DNA from: Streptomyces sp. HUAS 15-9
Lineage (GTDB): Bacteria > Actinomycetota > Actinomycetes > Streptomycetales > Streptomycetaceae
Reading direction: 5' to 3'
Assembly: GCF_025642155.1 (NCBI RefSeq)
Contig: NZ_CP106798.1
Coordinates: forward strand, 8,246,001 to 8,310,000
DNA length: 64,000 bases
The notes beneath the pieces were generated by a model. The model ran no database searches. It had not been told where the DNA came from and saw only the letters and a list, made by a program, of their open reading frames with translations. Numbering within the stretch: the stretch's first letter is position 1; each line of letters opens with the position of its first letter. The translations under genes and the position numbers were made by a program. Positions 23,996 through 31,920 of the stretch are shown piece after piece.

Positions 23996-24678
23996 GCGAG
24001 GCCCTCCAGCATGATGCGTTCGGTCGTGGTCAGGTACTCCTCGGCCGCCCGCCGTGCGCCCGCCTCGTCACCGGCGTCGATCGCGTCGACCACCGGCTCC
24101 AGACGCGCGTGGGCGACCGCGGCGTCCGTGAACGGGCCTATGAGCGCGGCGCGTACCGGCAGATAGGCGTTGAAGAGGGTGTTCGTCAGCAGGACGTAGA
24201 CCCGGTTGCCGGTGGCGCGGGCCAGGGCCCGGTGCACCTCGATGTCCGCGAGCTGTACGGCATCGGCGTCCTTCGCCTCCCGTACGGTCGCCAACAAGGA
24301 GCGCAGTTCCGCGCGTCGGGGTCCGGTCGCGCGGGCGGCCGCGCGCTCGGCGATCAACGCTCCGATGCTGCGCCGGACTTCGAAGATCTCCCCGATCCAG
24401 TCGGGGCTGTGCCGCACGAGCATCGGCAGCAGATCCGCCCCGCCGAGGCGCAGATAGTCCCGCACGCGGGTGCCCACACCGTGCCGGGTCTCCAGCAGTC
24501 CCGCCTGCACGAGGCGGCCGAAGGCGTGCTTGAGGGTGGTGCGGGTGACGCCGTAGCCGTCCGCGAGCGTCCGTTCCGGCGGCAGATAGCTTCCCGCTGG
24601 ATGCTGCCCGTCGAGGATCTCCTCGCGCAGCCGGTTCTCCAGGACATCGACGATGGTCTCGCGGGGCAGTGCCTCCAC
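23992..24678 (-). CDS. FadR/GntR-family regulator with FCD domain
   Basis: 228 residues from GTG 24678 with GGGAGG upstream. The N-terminal winged HTH reads LREEILDGQHPAGSYLPPER and TRTTLKHAFGRLVQAGLLET. The C-terminal FCD helical domain carries metal/ligand-type residues (DIEVHRALARATGNRVY). Regulators of this group sense acyl-CoAs or organic acids. A perfect operator-like dyad overlaps its own promoter, so it likely autoregulates the three-gene operon, which would respond to the GMC enzyme's substrate or product. Confidence 0.88.
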   Translation of the reverse strand: MEALPRETIVDVLENRLREEILDGQHPAGSYLPPERTLADGYGVTRTTLKHAFGRLVQAGLLETRHGVGTRVRDYLRLGGADLLPMLVRHSPDWIGEIFEVRRSIGALIAERAAARATGPRRAELRSLLATVREAKDADAVQLADIEVHRALARATGNRVYVLLTNTLFNAYLPVRAALIGPFTDAAVAHARLEPVVDAIDAGDEAGARRAAEEYLTTTERIMLEGLA

Positions 24679-24690
24679 GCCGTCCTCCCA

Positions 24691-24713
24691 AGTGGCTCAG
24701 TGGATGAGCCACT
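24691..24713. promoter_or_regulatory. Operator of the FadR-like regulator
   Basis: AGTGGCTCA (24691-24699) and TGAGCCACT (24705-24713) form a perfect 9-base inverted repeat around GTGGA. It starts 13 bases upstream of the GTG start and overlaps the -10 element. Confidence 0.75.
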
Positions 24714-24739
24714 CAACCAATCCGGGGCGGTGAAGTCAA
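24711..24739 (-). promoter_or_regulatory. Promoter of the FadR-GMC operon
   Basis: Read on the minus strand, TTGACT (24739-24734) and TTGAGT (24716-24711) are separated by exactly 17 bases. The -10 overlaps the right arm of the operator, consistent with repression. Confidence 0.65.
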
Positions 24740-24772
24740 TGGCGATACCGTGGTGTTGACATATTGGCCTGG

Positions 24773-25705
24773 TCAGGGACCGACGGCACGCAGCACGGCG
24801 GCTGCCATGCCGCGCTCGCCGCGTTCGTTGGGGTGGACGGCGGCTGCCGGGCTGCTCGGTCTGAGGGGTTCGATCCAGCGGATGGCCGCCGAGGAGCAGG
24901 CGTCGTGGCCGATGGACGGGGTGAACGTGTCGACATAGGTCGCCCCGGCGGCTTCGGCGCGTTCCCGGAGCATGGCGTTGAGCTGTCGCTCCGTCTCGCG
25001 AAGGAAGGCCACGTCGCCGGGTGCGAGGGGCATGTCCGAACCGCAGTCGGCGCCCTCGGCGGGCAGGATCGCCGGGTAACCGACGATGTATATGCGGGCC
25101 TTGGGTGCCCGGTGCTTGACGTCGTTCAGGGCGCGGGTCAGATGGTCACCCGCGGTACGGATCCTCCGGGCGACTTGGCCGGTGTCGCCGGGGGCGTATC
25201 GCTCCTTGCAGGGTGCCTGGCCGTTGACGTTCATGGCGCCGGCCGCGGTTTTGTAGAGCGCCCCGGTGGTGACGCACCTGGCGACCATGATGCTGAAGCC
25301 GATGTCGTTTGCGCCGATCCCGATGGTGACCAGGGCGGTCGCGGCCGTCAGCCCGGAGAGCTGCGCAGGGTTGGTGCCGTCGTCCGTGGACTGGGGCGCG
25401 GTGAGGTTGCTGATCGTGGCGGCGCTGCAACTGGCGTCGCTGAAGTCGGCCGCACTGATGCCGAGTTGCCTCGCCACGAGTGCGGGGTAGTTGCGGGAGG
25501 ATCGTTCGCAGCCGACGGGCTCTCCCGTCTGGTCGGGAATCCGGGGGCCGGAGGTGAAGGAGTCGCCGAGCGCGACGTAGAGCCCTCCGGACGGACGCCC
25601 GCCGTCGCCGCCACCGCTGGTCAGGCTCCCTCCGATGCCGACGGCCGTGACCAGTACGCCGCATGCCAGGGCCCCGGCCAGGCCGGTTCGTGCCAACGGT
25701 CCCAT
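24773..25705 (-). CDS. Secreted SGNH/GDSL-family lipase or esterase
   Basis: 310 residues from ATG 25705 with AGGA 7 bases upstream; the longer reading from 25759 has a ribosome site only 3 bases from its GTG. An N-terminal hydrophobic segment (LARTGLAGALACGVLVTAVG) acts as signal or anchor. SGNH blocks are clear: block I YVALGDSFTSGPRIPD with the nucleophile Ser, block III GIGANDIGF with Gly/Asn oxyanion residues, and block V DACSSAAIRWIEPL...HPN with the catalytic Asp-His. Four or more Cys fit disulfides, as in Streptomyces lipase SCO1725-type enzymes. The gene appears to be monocistronic. Confidence 0.88.
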   Translation of the reverse strand: MGPLARTGLAGALACGVLVTAVGIGGSLTSGGGDGGRPSGGLYVALGDSFTSGPRIPDQTGEPVGCERSSRNYPALVARQLGISAADFSDASCSAATISNLTAPQSTDDGTNPAQLSGLTAATALVTIGIGANDIGFSIMVARCVTTGALYKTAAGAMNVNGQAPCKERYAPGDTGQVARRIRTAGDHLTRALNDVKHRAPKARIYIVGYPAILPAEGADCGSDMPLAPGDVAFLRETERQLNAMLRERAEAAGATYVDTFTPSIGHDACSSAAIRWIEPLRPSSPAAAVHPNERGERGMAAAVLRAVGP

Positions 25706-25846
25706 GGTGGTGTCCTGTCTTCGTCGACCGGCTCCTCGTAGGGCTCGTTTCAAGGGCACCTGCTCCGGACGCGTGGTGCACTCCAGTACTTGTATCTTGC
25801 CTCGGGTCCGGGAATACCGCGTCGGCGTCCGCGCCGTCGTACGTCG

Positions 25847-26344
25847 TCAGGCCAGGCGCCGGGCGCCGGGTCCCGGGCGTGCGGTGACGTCCTTCGGGGT
25901 CAGGGTGGTGTGGTCGTCGGCGCACTCGACGACGACCCGCACCGGTGCCCCGCACTCGGTGTGCCGAAGGTCCAGCACAGGGCCCTGGGGATCGGGGGCG
26001 TAGGTCTCACCCCACTGGCGAAGGGCGACGAGGACCGGCCAGAGGTCCCACCCCTTGCGGGTCAGCCGGTACCCGTTGCGGGAGCGGCTGCCCGGCTCCT
26101 GGTAGGGAACGGTGCCGAGGATGCCGGCCGCCGTCAGCTTCCTGAGCCGATCGCTCAGTACCGCTTCCGACAGACCGATGTGGCGCCGGAAGTCGTCGAA
26201 CCGTCGTACGCCATTGGCGGCGTCGCGCACGATCAGCAGTGTCCACTTCTCCCCGACCACGTCGAGCGTCCGCTGGACGGTGCAGTTCTCGGTACTGACC
26301 TCAAGCCACTCCATCCAGCCATGGTAGAGGTCTGGCTTCGGCAT
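25847..26344 (-). CDS. HxlR-family transcriptional regulator
   Basis: 165 residues from ATG 26344; an internal ATG at 26314 (MEWLEV) gives the more usual family length and would leave room for a leader. The HxlR signature ENCTVQRTLDVVGEKWTLLI, with the N-terminal Cys used for redox or aldehyde sensing in some members, is followed by winged HTH FRRHIGLSEAVLSDRLRKLT. It is divergent from a thioesterase gene with a 63-base gap containing an inverted repeat, so it probably controls that gene. Confidence 0.85.
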   Translation of the reverse strand: MPKPDLYHGWMEWLEVSTENCTVQRTLDVVGEKWTLLIVRDAANGVRRFDDFRRHIGLSEAVLSDRLRKLTAAGILGTVPYQEPGSRSRNGYRLTRKGWDLWPVLVALRQWGETYAPDPQGPVLDLRHTECGAPVRVVVECADDHTTLTPKDVTARPGPGARRLA

Positions 26345-26373
26345 TGACAGTCAGGCGACCGAACAGCTAGCTT
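26344..26373 (+). promoter_or_regulatory. Promoter of the hotdog thioesterase gene
   Basis: TTGACA at 26344-26349 and TAGCTT at 26368-26373 are 18 bases apart. The -35 touches the annotated HxlR start, which is one reason to consider the shorter HxlR start at 26314. Confidence 0.6.
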
Positions 26374-26392
26374 CGATCAACGAAGTCAGCTG
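26364..26392. promoter_or_regulatory. Inverted repeat, likely HxlR operator
   Basis: CAGCTAGCTTCG (26364-26375) and CGAAGTCAGCTG (26381-26392) are near-complementary arms (10 of 12) around ATCAA. The dyad overlaps the -10 of the thioesterase promoter. Confidence 0.55.
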
Positions 26393-26407
26393 GGAGGCGC
26401 CGAGGAC

Positions 26408-26917
26408 ATGGGACGGACACGGACGTACGAGTGGGAGGACCCCGCGGTCACGGCGGCCGCCGTCGGGCGCACCTCCGGCCTGGATTTCCTGCGTGAGATG
26501 CGCACGGGGCGTCTTCCGGGCCCGCCCATCCTGTCCACCGTGGACTTCACGCTGGACGAGGTGGACGAGGGCCGGGTGGTCTTCTCCCTGCTGCCGGGCG
26601 AGGAGCACTACAACCCGATCGGCAGCGTGCACGGCGGTGTCTACGCCACCCTCCTCGACTCGGCGGCGGGCTGCGCCGTTCACTCCACGCTCCCGCCGGG
26701 CATGGGCTACACCTCGCTCGACCTGACGGTGAAGTTCCTGAGGCGGATCACGGTGGACACGGGCCGGGTGCGGGCCATCGGCACGGTGGTGAACCGGGGC
26801 CGTCAGACCGCGCTCGCCGAGGCGAGGCTGGTCGACGCGAAGGACCGTCTGCTGGCCCACGCCACCAGCAGCTGCATGCTGCTTCCGGTGCCTGCCGCGG
26901 ACGCCGCGGACGGCTAG
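26408..26917 (+). CDS. PaaI-type hotdog-fold thioesterase
   Basis: 169 residues from ATG 26408 after GAGGAC. The hotdog helix region GSVHGGVYATLLDSAAGCAV near residues 78-97 includes the HGG motif and the catalytic Asp. A following YTSLDLTVKFLRRITVDTGR completes the domain. PaaI-group enzymes hydrolyse acyl-CoA thioesters, often from aromatic acid breakdown. The gene stands alone, divergent from the HxlR regulator, so it may be induced when an acyl-CoA or toxic aromatic accumulates; the exact substrate is unknown. Confidence 0.87.
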   Translation: MGRTRTYEWEDPAVTAAAVGRTSGLDFLREMRTGRLPGPPILSTVDFTLDEVDEGRVVFSLLPGEEHYNPIGSVHGGVYATLLDSAAGCAVHSTLPPGMGYTSLDLTVKFLRRITVDTGRVRAIGTVVNRGRQTALAEARLVDAKDRLLAHATSSCMLLPVPAADAADG

Positions 26918-26935
26918 GCCCCCGCAAGCCCGGGT

Positions 26936-27235
26936 TCAGCGGGATCGCCAGAGCCGGGCGATGCCGGCCACCAGCGACGACGCCTCCATGGTCGCCGTCG
27001 TACCGGCTGCCACGCACCAACTCGTCACGGGCCGCAGTACGGACTCGCCGGCGTGCGCGAGCGCGGACACCGGTGCCCCCACCCAACGGCTCAGATCGCC
27101 CGGCAACTTGGGGTCGAGTTCGATGGTCACCCTGACGTAACGGGTGTGCAGGTGGGTGACTTTGGTGGGTCGGGATGCGGCTGGGTAGGGTCCGCGCTGC
27201 AGCGCGGCCCGGTAGGTGTCCTTGCGCTGGTTCAC
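26936..27235 (-). CDS. Small protein encoded with the ParA-like ATPase
   Basis: 99 residues from ATG 27235, overlapping the ParA-like stop by ATGA. The N-terminal half is basic and polar (AALQRGPYPAASRPTKVTHL) followed by HTRYVRVTIELDPKLPGDLS, which looks like the DNA-binding strand and helix start of a ribbon-helix-helix partner. The C-terminal half (ESVLRPVTSWCVAAGTTATM) does not continue this pattern. By position it would be the ParB-like or regulatory partner; this is inferred from order and the short motif only. Confidence 0.6.
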   Translation of the reverse strand: MNQRKDTYRAALQRGPYPAASRPTKVTHLHTRYVRVTIELDPKLPGDLSRWVGAPVSALAHAGESVLRPVTSWCVAAGTTATMEASSLVAGIARLWRSR

Positions 27236-27867
27236 GCCTTGTCCTGACGCTTGATGAGCTCGTCCGCGAGTTCCATGTAGGCCGAGCCCTTGACCTCGAT
27301 CGGGCTGCCGAAAGACTGGGCGTACAGATCGAGCCGCGGAATGTGGGTGGACAGCACGTCGAAGCCACGCTCGGTGAGTGCCTCACGGGCGTCGGCGTCG
27401 GGACCGGTGCGGGTGGCGTCCGGACGGTTGGTGCGGTTCAGCAGGACTGCGGCGCGGGCCGGCTGGGCGCGCAGGGACTGCATGTCGCCCATCTCGCCGC
27501 CGATGGGGGCCATGCGATCCAGCTCGATGGGGGCCGGGGTCACCGGCACGATCCACTCGCTCGCGTACCTCATGATGCTCCGGGCGATGTGGGCGTGGTC
27601 CTCCATCTGCGGAGCGTCGAACACCACGGACTGCCGGTTGCCGAGGAAGTCGTTCACGCGCCGGTGCACATCACCCACCGGAAGGGCGATCACCGGAAAC
27701 GGAAACCCGCCCGCCAATTCGCTCCAGCGCAGCGCTGAGGAGGCGGGGTCGCTGTCCACCAGCAGCGGTGGCATGCCCGACTCGTGCAGTGCGTGGGCCA
27801 GCCAGACCGCGCTGGTCGTCTTTCCCACACCCGGTTTCAGGTTCACAAAGGCATAGCTGAACAACAC
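27232..27867 (-). CDS. ParA/MinD-like Walker ATPase (orphan)
   Basis: About 211 residues. The start is uncertain: GTG 27867 or TTG 27864 put the deviant Walker A motif NLKPGVGKTTSA in its normal place near the N-terminus, while the open frame runs to 27936 without a good ribosome site. Walker A' is followed by PPLLVDSDPASSALRWSELA, and a Walker B-like SVVFDAPQMEDHAH. ParA proteins move plasmids, chromosomes or protein assemblies using ATP. The pair sits alone among unrelated genes with no replication gene or integrase, so it may be a relic of a mobile element or a stand-alone positioning system. Confidence 0.78.
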   Translation of the reverse strand: MLFSYAFVNLKPGVGKTTSAVWLAHALHESGMPPLLVDSDPASSALRWSELAGGFPFPVIALPVGDVHRRVNDFLGNRQSVVFDAPQMEDHAHIARSIMRYASEWIVPVTPAPIELDRMAPIGGEMGDMQSLRAQPARAAVLLNRTNRPDATRTGPDADAREALTERGFDVLSTHIPRLDLYAQSFGSPIEVKGSAYMELADELIKRQDKA

Positions 27868-28005
27868 AAGGATGGACGCTAACGGCCACGGGCGGCGTGC
27901 CGCTGTCGGCGCGAGGTACAGCGACGCCCCGTTCACCCTGGGGCGCCGGTGACTCGGTCGAATGGACTACCGGTCAGCGGCAGCCGACGGCCACGCGGCC
28001 CCCGG

Positions 28006-28272
28006 TCACCTGGGCCGTGGCCGGTGAGCGGCCAGCTGCTTGCGCATCTCGGCGTAGGTTTCGGGGTCGATCTCGCCGGAGGCGAAGCGGTGGTCGAGGA
28101 CCTCCTCGGGTGTCTCCCCCGGTGCCGGTCCTCGGCCCGTGTCGTCCCGGCGGGACGTGGGATGCTGGGCGAGGCGGGCGACCGCCCACACCACCAGACC
28201 GATCAGTGCGATCCACAGCAGCGGCATGAAGGCCATCCAGGCCCAGCCACTACCGCCGTCCCAGTACATCAC
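28006..28272 (-). CDS. Small membrane protein with SHOCT domain
   Basis: 88 residues from GTG 28272 (MMYWDGGSGWAW), with AGGAGG 9 bases upstream; the ATG at 28269 is also possible. One transmembrane helix (FMPLLWIALIGLVVWAVARL) is followed by a charged linker and a C-terminal SHOCT motif EEVLDHRFASGEIDPETYAE. SHOCT domains are short oligomerisation modules. Such proteins are common in actinobacteria near transport and sulfur or metal genes, but no function is assigned. It follows the MFS gene on the same strand at 125 bases. Confidence 0.8.
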   Translation of the reverse strand: MMYWDGGSGWAWMAFMPLLWIALIGLVVWAVARLAQHPTSRRDDTGRGPAPGETPEEVLDHRFASGEIDPETYAEMRKQLAAHRPRPR

Positions 28273-28397
28273 TGCAGGTCACCTCCTTCGGGAGGCTGCT
28301 TCTGATCCCTACTGTCCGTCCATGGCGGGGACACTGCCAAGGGCCCTTCGGCCCCGCCGCCGGACCACTCGGCACCCCTGCGCCCGCCGGGGCCGGA

Positions 28398-29678
28398 TCA
28401 GCGCGTGCCGGGCCGGTGTTCGCTGATCCAGCGGGCGGCGAGCAGCCCGGAGCCCGCGGTGAGTACGGCGGCCGCGATGACGGTCGCGTTGAGCCCGAAG
28501 GCGTCCGCGAGGAGGCCGGCCACCAGGGCGCCGACGGCATAGCCGATGTCGCGCCAGAAGCGGTAGGTCCCGAGTGCGTTGACGCGCCAGGCGGGGTGGG
28601 CATGGTCGGAGACCGAGGCGATCAGGGCCGGGTAGACCATGGCGGTGCCCAGACCGAGGGCGGCGGCGGACAGGACGCCGGCCAGCAGCGGGCGGTCGAG
28701 CAGTGCCAGGGCGAGCACGAAGCCGCCGGCCTGGACGAGCATGCCCGTGACGATGAGGGGCTTGCGGCCGATGCGGTCGGCGAGGTGGCCCGTGGGGATC
28801 TGGCCGATGCCCCACAGGATGGGGTAGAGGCCCTTGATCAGGCCGATGGCGGCGAAGCCGAGGCCGTGTTCGGTGAAGAGCAGGGGGAAGACTCCCCAGG
28901 TCAGACCGTCGTTCAGATTGTTGACGAGGCCGGCCTGGCTGGCGCCGCGCAGGGAGCGGACGCGCCAGGAGGTGCGGGCGAAGACGGCGGCCAGTGTGGT
29001 GTCCTCACCGGCCGGCAGCGGCTTGGCGTGCTGGGCGAGCTCGAGGGCGACGTGCGCGGCGGTGTCACGGACGATCACGGACAGACCGAGCCCGGCGGCG
29101 ACGAAGACGACGCCGATGAGTTCGGGGGCGGGGCGCAGGCCATAGGCGGTGGCGAGGTAGCCGGTGAGCAGCGCGGTGACCCCGACGGCGGTGTAGCCGG
29201 CGGCCTCGTTGACGCCGGTGGCCAGTCCGCGACGTGCGGGGCCCACGAGGTCGATCTTCATGTTGACGGTCATCGACCAGGTCAGACCCTGGTTGATGCC
29301 GAGCAGGACGTTCGCGGCGACGATCCAGCCCCAGGACGGCGCCCAGGCCAGGGCGAAGGGCACGGGGACACCGATCAGCCAGCCGGTGACCAGGAGCTGT
29401 TTGCGGCGGAAGCGGGCGGTCAGTGCCCCGGCGGCGAGGTTGGTCAGCGCCTTGGTGACACCGAAGGCGATGATGAAGGAGAAGACGGCCAGGTCACTGG
29501 TCAGATGGAAGACGTCGGCGCCGATCAGCGGGACCGTGGTGCGTTCCAGGCCGACCAGGCCGCCGACGCAGACGTTGACGACGACGAGCAGGGTGAACTG
29601 CGGCCAGTTCTCCCGCAGGCCCAGCCGGATCGGCGGGTCGGGAGTGGTCGTGGCGGCCGGGTGGTGGGAGGTGCTCAC
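28398..29678 (-). CDS. MFS transporter of the sulfur locus (minus operon)
   Basis: 426 residues from GTG 29678, overlapping the metallo-beta-lactamase/rhodanese gene by GTGA, so the two are translationally coupled. About 12 membrane helices are visible (FTLLVVVNVCVGGLVGLER, LAVFSFIIAFGVTKALTNLA, GLIKGLYPILWGIGQIPTGH). The MFS loop signature HLADRIGRKPLIVTG lies in the second half. The substrate is unknown; tight coupling to a persulfide-type enzyme suggests export or import of a sulfur compound such as sulfite, thiosulfate or an organosulfonate. Confidence 0.87.
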   Translation of the reverse strand: MSTSHHPAATTTPDPPIRLGLRENWPQFTLLVVVNVCVGGLVGLERTTVPLIGADVFHLTSDLAVFSFIIAFGVTKALTNLAAGALTARFRRKQLLVTGWLIGVPVPFALAWAPSWGWIVAANVLLGINQGLTWSMTVNMKIDLVGPARRGLATGVNEAAGYTAVGVTALLTGYLATAYGLRPAPELIGVVFVAAGLGLSVIVRDTAAHVALELAQHAKPLPAGEDTTLAAVFARTSWRVRSLRGASQAGLVNNLNDGLTWGVFPLLFTEHGLGFAAIGLIKGLYPILWGIGQIPTGHLADRIGRKPLIVTGMLVQAGGFVLALALLDRPLLAGVLSAAALGLGTAMVYPALIASVSDHAHPAWRVNALGTYRFWRDIGYAVGALVAGLLADAFGLNATVIAAAVLTAGSGLLAARWISEHRPGTR

Positions 29679-31054
29679 GGCTGAATGCCCTCCGTGCCCT
29701 CGGCGAGCCGCTGACCATGGGCGGCGGCGTAGTCGGCGGGTCCGCCGTCGAGGACCGCCACATCGGTGTGGCCCGCGCGCTCCAGGAGACTGGCGGCGGT
29801 CATGGCCCGCTCGCCGTGTCCACAGGCCACGACCGCGCCCTCGGGGGCGTCGACGGCGCGGGCGCCGAGGCTCGCGAGCTCGATGTGCACGGCTCCCGGG
29901 ACATGCCCGGCCGTGAACTCGGAGCTCTGGCGGACGTCGACATAGGGCCGGTCCGCGGTGCGGTCGGCCGTGATGAACGCGGTGGTGGCCTGCGCGTTGC
30001 CGGCCGCGAGCCAGGCCGGCATGCCCCCGGCCAGGCGTCCGGACAGCCGCTCGTAACCGATCTTGTACGCCTGCCAGACGATCTCGGCCGGCTCCTGGTC
30101 CTCGGCGCTGACGAACGCGATCGGGGCGGACTCGGGCAGCAGCCAGCCCAGCCAGGTGGCGAACTGATCGCGCAGCGGGATCGAGAGCGCACCGGGGATG
30201 TGTCCGGCGGCGAAGTCCGCGGCCGGGCGGACGTCGAGCACCTGATCGCCCCGTGCGAGCAGGTCGGCCAGCTGTCCGGCGGTGAGGTCGGGCAGGGCCG
30301 GAGTGCCGGTCAGGATGCCAGCGCCCCGGCGGTTGGCCTCGGCGAGCCGGCCGAAGTACGCCGGGTAGCTGCCCAGGCCGCTCAGCAGCCGTCGTACGAA
30401 GGTGTCCTCGTCCGGGGCGGCCAGGAGCGGATTGCTCCGCTTCTGTGCGCCGATGGTGGAGGTGCGCTCGCTGCCCGGCGGCGCCGAGCAGAAGGAGCCG
30501 GCTCCGTGGGTGGGCCACACCCGGGTCTCGTCGGGCAGCGCGGCCAGTCGTCGCAGTGAGCGGTACTGGGTGCGGGCCAGCTCCTCGGTGCGGTCGGCTC
30601 CGAGGAGGTCGGTGCGGGCGGCGGAGTTCACGATCATCGAGCCGCCGGTGAACACGCCGAGCTCGTGGTCGCCGTCCAGCAGCAGGAACGACAGGTGTTC
30701 GTCGGTGTGGCCGGGCGTGGCCAGGGCGCGCAGGGTCAGTCCGCCGAGGTCCGTCTCGTCGCCGTCGGCCAGCGGCGTGTGGGGGAAGACCCGCCGGCCG
30801 GCGGCGGAGGCCAGCACGCGCGCGCCGTCGTCGTGCGCCAGCTGGACGGCGCCGGAGAGGAAGTCCGCGTGCAGATGCGTGTCGGCCGCGAACGCGACGG
30901 TCAGGCCGCGCCGGTCCGCGGCCTTCCGCAGGGCGCGCAGGTCACGGGCGGCGTCCACGGCCAGGGCGCGCCCGTCGCCGAGGTCGACGAGGTAGGCGCT
31001 GTTGCCGAGTCCGGCGTCGACCAGGGGTATCAGGTGGTCGTCGGCAAACCCCAT
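29675..31054 (-). CDS. Metallo-beta-lactamase-fold hydrolase with two rhodanese domains (persulfide-dioxygenase-like)
   Basis: 459 residues from ATG 31054 with GGAGG 5 bases upstream. The MBL domain has ADTHLHADFLSGA, where the usual HxHxDH ends in Phe, LATPGHTDEHLSFLL, and TGGSMIVNSAARTDLLG, where the usual TGD is TGG. Enough His/Asp remain for a single iron site as in ETHE1-type persulfide dioxygenases. The first rhodanese domain (VLDVRPAADFAAGHIPGALS) has FVSAEDQE where the catalytic Cys loop belongs and looks inactive. The second (YVDVRQSSEFTAGHVPGAVH) keeps VACGHGERAM with Cys. It probably oxidises or transfers sulfane sulfur, and is divergent from the ArsR-rhodanese regulator. Confidence 0.85.
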   Translation of the reverse strand: MGFADDHLIPLVDAGLGNSAYLVDLGDGRALAVDAARDLRALRKAADRRGLTVAFAADTHLHADFLSGAVQLAHDDGARVLASAAGRRVFPHTPLADGDETDLGGLTLRALATPGHTDEHLSFLLLDGDHELGVFTGGSMIVNSAARTDLLGADRTEELARTQYRSLRRLAALPDETRVWPTHGAGSFCSAPPGSERTSTIGAQKRSNPLLAAPDEDTFVRRLLSGLGSYPAYFGRLAEANRRGAGILTGTPALPDLTAGQLADLLARGDQVLDVRPAADFAAGHIPGALSIPLRDQFATWLGWLLPESAPIAFVSAEDQEPAEIVWQAYKIGYERLSGRLAGGMPAWLAAGNAQATTAFITADRTADRPYVDVRQSSEFTAGHVPGAVHIELASLGARAVDAPEGAVVACGHGERAMTAASLLERAGHTDVAVLDGGPADYAAAHGQRLAEGTEGIQP

Positions 31055-31119
31055 CAGGTCCTCCAGGATTCGGATGCGAGGCGGCGTGTGGTCACAGCAC
31101 CCTCCTTCATCTACACTAT

Positions 31120-31135
31120 TCCATGGATTTATGGA
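31120..31135. promoter_or_regulatory. Dyad at the ArsR-rhodanese start region
   Basis: TCCAT-GGATTT-ATGGA (31120-31135) is an inverted repeat in the AT-rich centre of the 88-base divergent region, and TACACT at 31112-31117 could be a -10. ArsR proteins usually bind such dyads over promoters. The fit is modest. Confidence 0.4.
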
Positions 31136-31142
31136 GGATGAC

Positions 31143-31850
31143 ATGGCGGGTAGCGACTCGGCCGGTACGAACCCCACCGGTGCGGACTCGGCCGGTACGA
31201 AGGCGCAGCTGTACGACGCGTTCGCCACCAGCGGCAAGGCGCTGGCCAGCGGAAAACGCCTGGAACTGCTCGACCTGCTCGCCCAGGGCGAGCGGACGGT
31301 CGACGCCCTCGCCAAGGCGGCGGGGCTGAACCTGACGACGGCCTCGGCGCATCTGCAGACGCTCAAGCAGGCCGGGTTCGTCGCCACCCGCCGCGAGGGC
31401 GTCCGCATCCACTACCGGCTCGCGGGCGACGACGTCGCCCAGCTGTTCGCGCTGCTGCGCAAGGTCGCCGAACGCCACCAGGCCACCGTGTCCGGTGCCC
31501 GGGACGCCTACCTCGGCGAGGACGGCGCGGCGGAAGTCACCCACGAAGAGCTGCGTGCCCGTGCGGCCGCCGGAGACGTACTGGTGCTGGACGTGCGGCC
31601 GATGGAGGAGTACCGGGCGGGACACATCCCCGGCGCACGCTCCATCCCGGTCGACGAACTCACCGACCGGATCAGCGAGTTGCCCGAGGACACCGACATC
31701 GTCGTGTACTGCCGGGGCGAGTACTGCGTACTCGCCTATGACGCTGTACGGCTGCTGACCGACCGCGGACGCCGGGCGATCCGTCTGAACGACGGCATGC
31801 TGGAGTGGCGCCTGGCCGAACTGCCCGTCGAGGCCGAGGACTTGGCATGA
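31143..31850 (+). CDS. ArsR-family regulator fused to a rhodanese domain
   Basis: 235 residues from ATG 31143, with GGAGG 5 bases upstream; ATG 31131 is in frame but lacks a ribosome site. A short repeat-like tail (DSAGTNPTGADSAGTK) precedes the winged HTH LELLDLLAQGERTVDALAKA with recognition part LNLTTASAHLQTLKQAG. The C-terminal rhodanese domain has VLVLDVRPMEEYRAGHIPGA and the Cys loop VVYCRGEYCVLAYDAV. The fusion suggests direct sensing of persulfide or sulfane sulfur through the loop Cys. It likely represses both the divergent enzyme/MFS operon and its own operon with the second MFS and the TusA-like protein. Confidence 0.88.
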   Translation: MAGSDSAGTNPTGADSAGTKAQLYDAFATSGKALASGKRLELLDLLAQGERTVDALAKAAGLNLTTASAHLQTLKQAGFVATRREGVRIHYRLAGDDVAQLFALLRKVAERHQATVSGARDAYLGEDGAAEVTHEELRARAAAGDVLVLDVRPMEEYRAGHIPGARSIPVDELTDRISELPEDTDIVVYCRGEYCVLAYDAVRLLTDRGRRAIRLNDGMLEWRLAELPVEAEDLA

Positions 31851-31920
31851 CAGGGCGCTTCGCGCCCGTACGTCGACCCCGCACCCCCGCCCGCAGCCGT
31901 CACCGCCACCCGGAAGAGAC

